Assembly (NCBI GenBank): GCA_014885115.2
Contig: WKLE02002031.1
Location: 9,576 to 35,043 of the forward strand
Direction: 5' to 3'
Length of the DNA: 25,468 nt
Origin: Asterionellopsis glacialis
Taxonomy: Eukaryota; Bacillariophyta; Plagiogrammaphyceae; Rhaphoneidales; Asterionellopsidaceae
In this document: positions 1 to 10,584 of the stretch, one piece after another
Layout of the letters: each line of letters begins with the position of its first letter
Numbering within the stretch: the first letter of the stretch is position 1
Notes under the pieces: generated by a model
What the model was told of the DNA's origin: nothing
The model's database searches: none
What the model saw: only the letters and a program-made list of their open reading frames with translations
Translations under genes and position numbers: made by a program

Positions 1-28
1 GTTACTATGATGCACAATGGATGACCAT

Positions 29-44
29 TGTACGAGCTCGTACA
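29..44. repeat. 16-bp perfect palindrome
   Basis: TGTACGAGCTCGTACA is its own reverse complement. A smaller hairpin (CAATGG, four-base loop, CCATTG) overlaps it on the left. It lies about 140 bp past the stop codon of propeller copy A, so it could sit in the 3' untranslated or termination region; no function can be assigned. Confidence 0.4.
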
Positions 45-185
45 GTATTGTGTTCTTCGAAACTGTTTTATCGGCTATATTTGCATGGTACTATTGCAGT
101 GGATGTCTTACTTTATAAATACATTTCAAAAAGTTCATGAAAAATATCTCAAAGCTATATCAAATTATATAGGTTATGTAAGCTA

Positions 186-3100
186 TCAAAACATCCAATA
201 TCCATAGCATCCAGAACAAAATTCAGTTTCATTTGCGACAAGATCAATTTCATTCTTTGCTTCCCCTGATCCCAAGTCTGTAAGCCTCACTGAATGACGC
301 TTTAACGTCATCACATCACCATTGAATACAAAGCTTCTTTCAGCGAGAATACTCCTTGAATAACAGTAATAGAAGCCTTCATCTTGAACATGTTTAATGG
401 TATGCTTCTCGGTGATGCCATTATCAATGCTAATTTCATACACCTTGTACCCATCGAAATGGATGTCAGATGCCCATGTGGAGAGTGGAATGATGGTATA
501 ACCATCAGCATCAACAAGACCCGGTACATCAAAGTAACGGAATGCCTTATGATCCCATTGAGCAGAACTGGAAGAATGAGCGTCAGTACGATTCTCAACC
601 ACCAATCGGTGCAATGCGGTTGGCTCGGTGGGGTTTGTAGCATTAAAAATTGTCAATGACAAACCGAGAACACGACCGGTATCATCTGCTTCTTGACCGA
701 GGGCTAACAGCATACTAGCATCCGCATTCAAGGGGTGCATGTACTGGGAGAAACCAGTAATGTTCAATTCTCCAAGGACAGGAATCGTTTCCTCTTCAGG
801 ATTCGACAAATCAATCACATAAAAAGGGTCCGTTTGTCTGAATGTAACAACGTAGGCAATCTTCTGAAAGAAACGGACGGCCGTGATGGTTTCACCCTCT
901 TTTCCAAGACGAGGAGTCTGACCGACAATGTCCCAAAGGCCATCTTCAAGTTTCAAAACTGAAACATAGTTTTCTGTCATGGGAGGTACTTCTTCTATAA
1001 GGAGAGTTGAACTATCATCAACGGGCATTCTCCACCAATTGCGAATAGTTGTGGCGACTCTCAAGTATCCATCTTCGTGGTCAAGACTGAACTGGTTTAA
1101 CAAATAACCTGGCAGAGATCCATACCTGTGAAAACAAACAAATGCGAACAACTACTTGGTTAGACAATTGCAATTGGAATTGAAATCTGACGATGCGCAT
1201 CATTGCTGCGGCATGAAGAAGCCACAATAAGGTGGAACTTACGCATGAAACTTGGTAGATGCTTCTGTATTGTTCAGTTTGAATCCTAGGAGGTATGTTT
1301 GTTGAAGCTGCATGTTGCGAGTTGCATCAAAGTGATACCCTTGTCCAGCCAAAGCCATCACATCTTCGGATGCATACGTTTTTACACCACCAGCAGGGAA
1401 GAAAGAGGCAGCAATGGAAAGATTAAACGTGGGCGTGCCTGTACTGTCACTAATGATTTGTTCATCGAAAGTAGCCATGTTCAAGCTGCTAATAGATACG
1501 TAGGAGTCCATAATACCTTCTTTCCACATCATAGCATCATTGGCACCAGAAACATCGTCTTGCCACATAATTGGTGGTAAAAATGTTTCTGGACAGTCAA
1601 AGCTTGTTCCACAAATTTCACCGAAAAGCTTGCTGGTGAATGTGGGAATGACCTCTTCCGATGCGTATTTAGCAGCGGCTTCCTGATAGGCTGTTTCGTT
1701 CATACCCTTGTATAACGGATAAGTATAACGCTCGAGATGCTGTAGCAAATCATAATAAGTTTGGATGTAAGACACAGTTACAGCATGAATAGTTTCTCCA
1801 ACCATACGAGCCGATTGGAAGGTACCATGTACGTCTCGATGTGCCAATAGCTTAAGCCCGGCATTGGCAACATCTGTCTTGTCGTAGACAATCACACGCG
1901 TTTGGCCATACCCTGTTAAAATAGGATACCCCTCGATACTATTTTGCTGTATGACAATATCCCGATATCCTGATACAAATGCTACAAGATGATTAGATGT
2001 CAACATCAAAGATTGTACTGTTGGTTTTACACACATTGGCATTATCATTGCATCCATCATTGCAGGCATTGGTTCGGCGAATTCCGATGTCGTTGTCGTC
2101 GTCGAAGTGTCAGTATTGCTTGTGTCACTACCATCATCTGTAGGAGGTAGTGCAAAAGTTTGTAGATTATTTCCAGCTGTATCCCAAACTTTGATTTCAT
2201 CACCATAGGCAGCATAGACATGAGTTCCATCGGACTTGGCTCCATCAGACTCATCGACATTCGCTTCTTGAGTATTTGTGGCGTAGTCTGAAACAGCGTC
2301 GGTCACATCCACAGTTGCAGCGGCAGGAGCTGACTCAATAGTAGAAGCCATCATGATGGGTGCATCAAGTGCTATACTATCCTCCATTGCAAATACCATA
2401 TCACCATCCATTATAGATACCATATCGTTCTCCGTACGCATAGGGAAAATCACACCACCTAACGCTGCATCAGTGTAGCCAGAAGTACCTGTATTCCGTT
2501 GAATGGCACTGTCTGCAAGCATAGTTAAGGCAGCTTCCACTTGATTTGAAGCTGTTTCCTGTTCGACAGGAACAACTGCATCAGGACTTATGACAGAGAT
2601 GTTCACATCCATCGGTCCAGCAGAGGTACAATCATCATCTTGGTACCCAGTGCCACCAGTTGCTACACAAAGGTTTGAATAAAAACATTCTTTAGAATCA
2701 GCAATCTTCTCATTCGTACAAATCTTGGGTTCATATAATGTCATACAGATACTTGTTGATTTGGGGCAACCTGTTGTACCAGTAGATGGCTCTGGACCTG
2801 GCTGCGGATTTGGAAGTGGACCAGGTTGTATAACAACTGGGTCTGGGTCTTCAATATCAGTGTTTGTGTCATCGAACATACAACCACATCCACAACCTTC
2901 TGTAAACGAAGGTATGTATCCAGCCTTACATTTATAGTTAATGCTAGAACAGTCGTCATCACTCTTGTACATGAGAATATAATTTTCACCGCCCCACAAA
3001 GATGTACAAATACTCGTCTCTGAAGGCTTAGTTTCATCCAACATACAACCACATCCACAGCCTTCTGTAAATAAGGGTACGTACCCAGCCTCGCACACAT

Positions 3101-4049
3101 ATTTCATTCTAGAACAATTTTCATCACTACCGTCTTTGGAAATATAATTTTCATCACTCCACAAATATGTACAATTAACTGCCTCTGAAGGCTCAGTGTT
3201 GTCCAAGACTAAAACCTTTTCACATCCACATCCACAACTATCTTTTTTCCAAAACTCATATCCATCTCTGCATGGTTTTGGATTACCACATTGTTCCTCT
3301 GTTGTTCCAATGTAAAATATATTGACATCTTCAACTGGACAATTGGCAGCAATAGGTTTGGGTTTGGAACTGGGGTTGGTCACTAAATCCGATGTTGTAT
3401 TATCGACATTGCCTGCAGTACCTCCACCGACAGGTTTATGCACACAAATCTTATTACGATTCCATTCACAATGTGCCTGTCTAGCGCATTCAGATCTTTT
3501 TGTAACACCATTACATTCCGTCGCTTCAGGAGATGATTCTTCCTTGGAGGGTGGACCATTGATCAAGGATGGTTTTTTTTCATCATTCACACGACCATCT
3601 GATGCTGATGCTCCAGTGGCTTCTGTTGGTGACGTTTTCTTCCTGCATACAGGGTTATCACCACTTCTATCCCAAATACACAACTCGCCTGCTCTATTAC
3701 AACGGAATTTAGTATCAATGCCTTCACAGACCATAGTAGCTGTTTGCCCATCAGTAGATAGAGTTTGTGGACGACCACGATCACGAGTTTGTTTTCTGGT
3801 ATTAGCACATCTTCCCTTATCTCGACGTCCATTCATCCATGTACATGGCGTTTGTCTCTTGCATTCATTTTTGTCTGTGATAAGAGCACAGCTACTGCTT
3901 GCTAAATTTCTAATATTGTGATCTTGTACGAGATTGTTATCATTGTTGTGATTATCACCAAGGCGACCTTGTACCAGGGTAGTAGAATAATGACTACATG
4001 ATATGAAAAACAACAATAATGTCGATATCGATGACTGGGAAATCATCAT
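186..4049 (-). CDS. Secreted Cys-rich beta-propeller protein, two exons (copy A)
   Basis: Exon 1 is 4049-1243 and exon 2 is 1125-186, joined by a 117-bp GT-AG intron in phase 2; the product is 1248 aa. A hydrophobic signal peptide (about 1-27) is followed by an RNL tripeptide (47-49). Three short repeats of the form C-x(n)-C-x(n)-C-x-W-x(n)-C lie at about 54-81, 108-135 and 179-202. Three CGCGC modules follow (237-278, 282-336, 337-391), then a Pro-rich linker and a Kazal-like Cys cluster (428-474). A Met-rich acidic linker leads to TNTQEANVDESDGAKSDG (591-608), the entry motif of secreted beta-propeller proteins (Pfam Beta_propel type). The propeller runs to the C terminus. The first of two adjacent ATGs was taken as the start. 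Compared with copy B it has an extra Cys-rich region of roughly 370 residues after the signal peptide. It probably acts outside the cell or in the secretory pathway, but ligand and role are unknown. The family call is fairly secure; the Kazal-like label is tentative. Confidence 0.82.
523..1112 (-). repeat. 590-bp identical inverted repeat, arm A
   Basis: Read on the minus strand, this segment of exon 2 matches 12468-13057 base for base (line-by-line comparison, no mismatch seen in 590 bp). Just outside it the two copies differ at once: five silent differences in the four codons to the left, and three silent differences in about eight codons to the right. It codes for about 196 identical propeller residues. 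Confidence 0.93.
1126..1242 (-). other. Intron of propeller copy A (117 bp, phase 2)
   Basis: The donor reads GTAAGT directly after exon 1 and the acceptor is a TTTTCACAG tract. Removing it joins GC to G to make an Ala codon followed by YGSLPG, exactly as in copy B. The intron sequence is unlike the intron of copy B even though exon 2 right beside it is nearly identical. Confidence 0.88.
2877..3206 (-). repeat. 165-bp in-frame tandem duplication (CGCGC modules)
   Basis: Two 55-residue units, residues 282-336 (3042-3206) and 337-391 (2877-3041), share the plan PSE-x-C-x-LW-x-ENYI-x-C-x-C-x-AGY-x-FTEGCGCGCM. The DNA of the CGCGC portion is also alike. A more diverged, shorter unit lies upstream at residues 237-278. 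The pattern fits a fairly recent module duplication inside copy A; copy B has none of these units. Confidence 0.85.
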
Positions 4050-5270
4050 GTTTTTTCTTCCTTTTCGGCGATGATTAATTGGTGTCCTCTTTGTTCAATT
4101 TGACGCACAACTGTTAACAAAAAATGATTATTCTCTCTAGATTTCCTTTTTCGGTGTCTCTCCCTTTTCAGCCTTGTCCTTTCTTGAATATGTCTGAATA
4201 CCCGCACTAATGAATGGTTCTATATTTTTTATAATTGCAAGTCCTTGCTTGGCCAAAAGTTTGCACGAATAATTAATAGCCTCCTTCCTTCTACGATTAG
4301 GAAATAAAGAAACGGTACAAGATCTTGAGATCACTCCATTGAATAATATTTTAAAGTTAGAGAGTTTATGCGATCGCGATTTTCTCAGATTCGCTTCCAC
4401 TATTCCTTTTTCTTTTTTAACCCTCTTTTTGGTTGGCTTGTTCGGTCGTGGTTGTAAGTAGAAGTGGCAATAAATGTTCAGAAGAGATGGAATTTCCATT
4501 GACCCAACTGTCCAGATTACCTAATACGTGGTACCTCTTTCTCATATGACGTTAGCTATGTTATCAGTTAAGTGGATGAATACCACTTACCATCAATAGG
4601 GCTAGTATTTTTTGTACTCTATATTATTATTGGGATGACACAAGTACCGTATCAAGATCTTCACACGGGCCCGTTCGGAGTACGTGGTAGCAGTAGACAT
4701 GATCATATTGGCCAACTGGCTCACCTGGTACAGTCCTACTGTGAAACCAAAGAACTGGTGGACTTCTTCTTTATATAATTTCAATTCTACATAAGTTCTT
4801 TAGATGGTAGAAAATGTCAAATAATAAAAATTGCTTAAATAATATTTTTTTACGTGTCAAATCAACGTGATTTTAGTATTAACCGATCATATACCATGTG
4901 ATATTCCATAGATACTATAGTTTGATTCATTCGTGACATTCTTTAGTTCTTCCTACTATTGATTATCTACAGTTTATTTAGCAATAATTACTCTACAGAA
5001 AGGTCATATTACTTGTCGAGATATTGACTTTTGAACTTCAATTTTTTAACTGTGTAATTTGTATTGGTCACATATGTTTCCTTCAATTAGCCCCCATACA
5101 GGTTCGTACAACTTAGACCCTGGAAAATAGGGGTTACTTACGATCTTTCATTATTGCGGTAGGAAACGGGAGTATTTGAACGAAATTGTGGAAAGACCAT
5201 TACCCAGCTAGAACAAAATGTCCCACATATTTTTTAGGAAAGGGAGGGAGAAAGCAGAGACAGAGAGAGA

Positions 5271-5305
5271 CAGAGAACAGAGAACAGAGAACAGAGAACA
5301 GAGAA
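5271..5305. repeat. Microsatellite, (CAGAGAA)x5
   Basis: Five exact 7-bp units lie inside a longer purine-rich stretch (about 5237-5335) made of GA-rich words. Confidence 0.9.
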
Positions 5306-7869
5306 AAGGGCAGCAAGAGGAGAGAAAGGACAGGGAAAAATTGATGCTATGGCTATAGCTACATTACAAATCTAATTTTTTTCTTTTCCAATATGTGAAG
5401 ATGTTTTCTTGTCAATTCTGCTGTATTCAAGAAGAGGAGAGGGTTGTCAGGAAGGAAATTGTTCCATGTTGTACCTGTGTCCTGCTACTACATCTATTTG
5501 TTTTGGTGCAGTACTAACAATCAACATATCACCATTACCACTACTGACAGATAATACAGCACAAGGAGAATAAAACTTAAGAATTTTTCAAAATGATTTT
5601 GTGTTGCATTTTCAAGAGATATCTTGGTGCTCCTAAGCAATTATATTACATTATTATTACAACAATGCTGCAATATGCCATTTGTTTGTTTGAAATATAT
5701 AGCAGTAATCAAAATATAACAATCTTGTTTATTGTGGGTTGTGAGTTCTGCTGGTTGTTGTTGTTGTCTCCTCCTGCCTCCTGCTCTTTGTTCTTGTTAT
5801 GTTGGTGGACTGGCTCCTCCCAATATTCTGTTTTTTAGATAATGAGAAACTTTATTTTTGATGGACCAAACAAAACACCATGGTTTTTTTTGCCATGAAA
5901 GATAATGATAAAATTTAATATTTAAGGAATGGTGTGATAGCTTCATGTTGACTTGTACTTAGGTATAAACATAGTATTTATGCCTTTATTGCTCTGTTTC
6001 TTCTTGCAGGGGGGGCATATAGTAAAGTAGAATGTTTTTAGTAGAGGACTGGTAACAAATATGCATTAAAAAACTGTTGAAAAGAATTGGCAGAAAGTAA
6101 TGTGATATTTTGTTTTGGTGGTAGGTAGTACACCAAAATAATATTAAGAAGAAGCAAGATGATGGTGTGGATTACAATAAGTTTTACAACAACAGAATAA
6201 TAATAAGTTTTTTCAAATATGTACATGTGTTCTGTTGTTGATGTTGCAAAATAGTTGTCTGTCCTTCTCTTGCTATTTTAGATAAACCACTATTTTTGAG
6301 CTCCCCCATCACAACATATTTTTTTCTTATAGTAAAAAGTGATAACAAAACAAGTAATAGTGTTAAATTTTAGTTGAAGGGTGTACATTTGTGTTTATAT
6401 TGTGTGCTGAGTTAAGTTCTTGTACATACTATTGTGCATTAATGAAAACAATAAGCTCTTCTCTATGTGCCATCTTTATCTGGACTACTTTGTTATTGTC
6501 CTCTCTTGCATCTCATATCCCATCATGGGAAATGATAGTAGTCAATCACGAGCCAGGCATGGGGTTCATGTAAAATATTCAGATCACTTATTATATTGTT
6601 ATAACATCAAGATAATAGCCATGTAAAAAAAGAGGTAATATGGGGCTAAAATATAGGAGAAAGAAATTCTGAACATCATAGAATTTTCAACATACCATAA
6701 AGCACACACAAAATATTAGTAAGTTTATGAATATCTCTTCAGCATTTATTTTAAGATCACAGTGTGAGGACTACTTGAACCTGCTGTAAGATAGTATATA
6801 TAGAACATTGGATTGCTATATTATTATTGTACACAACCATACTACTACCACTTTTGGGGGGTTATAAATTCTTGATGTATTTCAATAAGCAACAGAAATC
6901 TATCACGTATTTGCTAAAAGAAAATGATGTTGTCATCTGTCTTCTCTCCATATTGGCAGCATATTGACTGAAATTGATGTAAGTCCAACAATAAGCTTTA
7001 CTTACAACAAGCCTATCCTTGTGATGGTTGTGGTAAGTGATGATGAAGAAAGGAAAATCTCCTCTTACTTTGCTTATAATTCTTGTTGGTGGTTTTGTTG
7101 CTTCTCTGTTATAAGAACTTTGTCATTATAATGACAGATCTCTGAAGAGTCCATTGACTAGTAGCTAAGAACAGATTTGTTCAAATTACAACACTAGATC
7201 TAAGTCTTCCACAAACTTTCCATTGTGGAGAGCAAAAGCTATATAGCTTCATTGTTGATAAAATATTTTGTTCAATAACAGCACTACAGTGTATCATTGA
7301 ACCATGAGCTTTGGGTGATGAGATGACAACATCTATCTGCAATATCATATTACTGGATTTTTTTTGTCTTTCTGCCTTTGGGAATACTTAATTCTACTAC
7401 AAATGATCTTCAAAGTTCTTCTTAGTTCTTGTAATGTTCTTGTAGGAAACCCAGCAGTGGACAACAACTGGATGAAGCATCCATAGTAACCAATAATAGT
7501 TGCCTAAATGACTAAGTGTACAGTATTTTTTGTAGTAAGAAGAATATCTGCCTAGAGTAAAGAAGAAAGAGAATGGCTACCCTCACTTCTTCTTAACTTG
7601 AAGTGTATACTAGTACCTAAAGCTTCTGACTTGTTCTACTGGTGAAAACGTATTATTTAAGATATCATCTGCTCTGATAGCTACAAGACAAGAAGATGTC
7701 ATCCATGTCAGAGTTTTATTTGATTTTTGTGAGTATATAACTAAGCAAATCAAAAACAGTGTGGTTGTATCAAGAGGAGGCAAAAAGCTGGGACTGACAA
7801 ATAAGAATACAACTTCCTACTGAATCATTAGTTAAGTTGAAATGACAACAAAGGAGGGTGCCCTCAATC

Positions 7870-8340
7870 ATTATTTCCTGAGACAACATGGTTTTAGTAA
7901 AATGACAAAATTACCATCATAGCAAAGAAGGTCAATATTACTACTAGTGGTGTAGTTCTTATTCCAGTGGGTACAGGAGTGGCAAATGACAAAAAACACC
8001 ATGATAATGTTGAATAGTATATGAAACTGAAACTCTAACAGATGTTGTGAAAGAAGTAACTCATAGGTACAAAGAGAGGATGTCTAACAATTCTCAGAAC
8101 AACAAGAAGACGATCAACCCTTAACAACAAATGATCAGTACTATTTCCTGAGATGAAGAAATGATTCTAACAAAGAGACAAAATGACAACAAAAATTCTA
8201 TCAGGAAAATGGCAAGTGACAAGCATGATGACATTGAAAATCTGAAATCTGAAAAAAAGAAGAAGCAAACAATGACACTCCTGTACAAAAGGAAAATGTG
8301 CAATAATCTTCAGAATAACAAGATGATTGTGCTGACCCCC
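7870..8340. repeat. Diverged tandem duplication, about 220-270 bp period
   Basis: The word TATTTCCTGAGA recurs (about 7872 and 8142), as do GGCAAATGAC/GGCAAGTGAC (7981 and 8211), and CAGAACAACAAGAAGA/CAGAATAACAAGATGA (8095 and 8311), in the same order with spacing shrinking from about 270 to 216 bp. This suggests two degraded copies of one unit with small deletions. An A-rich 77-codon frame (8161-8394) overlaps the second unit but has no recognisable domain. It could be old transposon debris. Confidence 0.45.
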
Positions 8341-10584
8341 CTGATTGGGATCCAGCACTTATTAGTATGTGGTCATTTAAGAATAAAGCAATGAAGGAGT
8401 CCAGTGCCAGCACCATTTGAACAAAACAATAGATTTATAAAGCTCTTAACAATCATAAATGATTTTCTTGATATGTAGTATTCTTGATACCTATATCCAC
8501 TACTATCACACCAGTACTACTAAAAGTATTGGATCATGATGAAATTAGTGTATCCTTATTTTTATATTTCTTAAAGAATTGGTAATACTACTCCAAGGGT
8601 TTGTACTCTGTAGTACTCAGTGCTCCTTTCTTATTTATATTTTATCTGCTAGTACTGCTGAACATACTAGTAGTGCATCAATCCCCACCCCCACCCCAAA
8701 AAAGTGCAAAAGTGATGTACCCAAAAGACATTTAAGAAGAACAGCACCACACTGATTGAGTCACCACCTCTTTTCATACTTTTGAAGGAAGAAAGATCAC
8801 TCTACCTGCAGGACTGAATGTAGTATATACCATACCTTGATGGTGAGGAGAGAAGATAGAGAGGGGGAGGGGAGTGCCTCTCCTGTTTTAAACCTTATTT
8901 CTTCTTGTAGACTATGTAGTACTACTGTAGTGGTCTGCTAATCCTTACTTTAGAAACATCATTTCCAACCAGACCTCCTATCTTCTCCTTTAATAATGTC
9001 TAGTCATAGCAACAAGGACAAAGTTCAGATCATTATTTGGTTGCCAACTTCCTGTAATATTAGAACCTGAGGAGAGGAGGAGGCTGGTCCCTCGACTAAT
9101 CCTTAATCCCTAGTATTAGTCCTAATCTGATCCTACCATGTACTTTATATTTTTTTGTTACCTACCATGTAGGACTTTTAAGTCTGAACAAAATGTGCTG
9201 GATCAGCTGCCCAATCAAAGTAGCAGAACAGATTGTTGATGAAGCGGAAACACAAGATACAAAAAATAACCTTTTCAAATACAGATTGTGCCAAAATAAC
9301 AGAAGATACTGTTAACCCTTTGGAGATGTACTAACATACACCCTTTGTAAGAAGAAAGTGCTGAAATGCAACTCCAAAGGTGGATGGTTCAAATGGCCAC
9401 ACCTAGACTCTTCCATAATCCTCTGCACTGAATGCATGTTTGATTAGGAATGGATTAGGCACTCAAACAATGATAGATGAAAAATTCTAAAACTCTGAGT
9501 TTAAAAGATCATCACAACACTGAAAGAAAATGCCATAGACACCAAAAAACAGAACACAGTCCCAGAATCATAAGAGCACACAGACAATTCCAACAAGTAT
9601 CCAACAATATCATGGATGCCATGAAAGCAAGAAATTATAAAATTTTAACTACTGGAATAAACAACCCCAATGCAACAAAAAACGAATGAGATCCAGCACC
9701 ATAAAAAACTATGTATCAACACCAGACCAAGCAAAGCAAGTAAAGAGTTCAGACAACACCAAACATCACACTAAAGCACCAAAATGAATTGAGTACGAAG
9801 AGAACAGCAACATTGAAACCCTACCATTAAAAGATGTAAAAATAATGAAAAAATGAAAAATCAAAACACTCCCGAGGAAGAACCGATTTCATAATAGGCT
9901 TATAACCCAGTGAGGTTTAGTAAAGAAGTTAGTAGGACTAAATATGTGCCTACAAAAATGAGGAACAAATAGGATCACACCAGCATCGCTGATCCAGAAA
10001 AACATACAGATACAGCACTAACTATTATAATACAGTATTTTTTTTTAAAATATAGGCCCATTGGTGGTCGTGAAAGCTAAGATGATCTTTTGGTTTCCTC
10101 ATAGGACTGACTTTCCTGTATAATGGACTTGCATATTTAACCCCTTGACAGGAACAATAAATACTGTAATAAATAATATCATTAGACGTATCTTCCCCCC
10201 ACAAAGACTTTTACCCGTATCCCATCGCATTCATAGCCCCTTCAGAGTACTGGTAGTCCTTACTGTCTCGGACATTGATTTATTACATTTTATGAAAGAG
10301 GGGCAAATTATCGCGTTCCTGTTTTCTTTTTTACCTTTTCTTCGAGTATCTTTTATCCTTGATCTAGCCCCCATTCGCAGACATATTATGCCGAAAGAAG
10401 AAAAAGGAGCAAACATAGCATTCTGTTGACAACATAATTCTTTTCTTATACATATTTTTTATCATAAAAAGAGAAAGGTGTTATTTTTCGAAAAAGACAA
10501 GAGAGAACTAAAAACGAAAAAGGACACGACGATTTCACAAGAGAAGATTCTTTTTAACTTGTGAGAAACGAAGACGAATCCAGG

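Larger units (their letters stand above)
4050..10584. other. 6.5-kb AT-rich intergenic region between the divergent propeller genes
   Basis: No convincing gene was seen. Open frames are short (about 60-120 codons), lysine- or hydrophobic-rich, without recognisable domains, and several depend on non-ATG starts. Roughly 5600-7400 reads as T/G-rich and roughly 7800-10000 as A/C-rich on the plus strand, judged by eye. The region holds a CAGAGAA microsatellite at 5271-5305 and a diverged duplication near 7870-8340. The promoters of both propeller genes must lie at its two ends, but no core element could be named and the two 5' flanks show no clear likeness. Confidence 0.6.

Noticed and set aside
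735..962. 75-codon frame also found, identical, at 12618-12845 (opposite strand)
   Set aside because: Both lie antisense within the identical 590-bp tract of exon 2, so their identity follows from the DNA tract and not from an independent gene.
4137..4499. 120-codon minus-strand frame just upstream of propeller copy A
   Set aside because: Lys-rich, no recognisable domain or signal peptide, and placed where the promoter and 5' leader of copy A should be; a chance frame is more likely.
9477..9689. 70-codon Lys/Asn/His-rich frame, considered as a retroelement remnant
   Set aside because: The composition follows from the A/C-rich strand, and no Gag, protease or reverse transcriptase motif is visible.
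10561..10584. Upstream extension of propeller copy B to a GTG start
   Set aside because: Nuclear genes start at ATG; the ATG at 10585 opens directly into the signal peptide.
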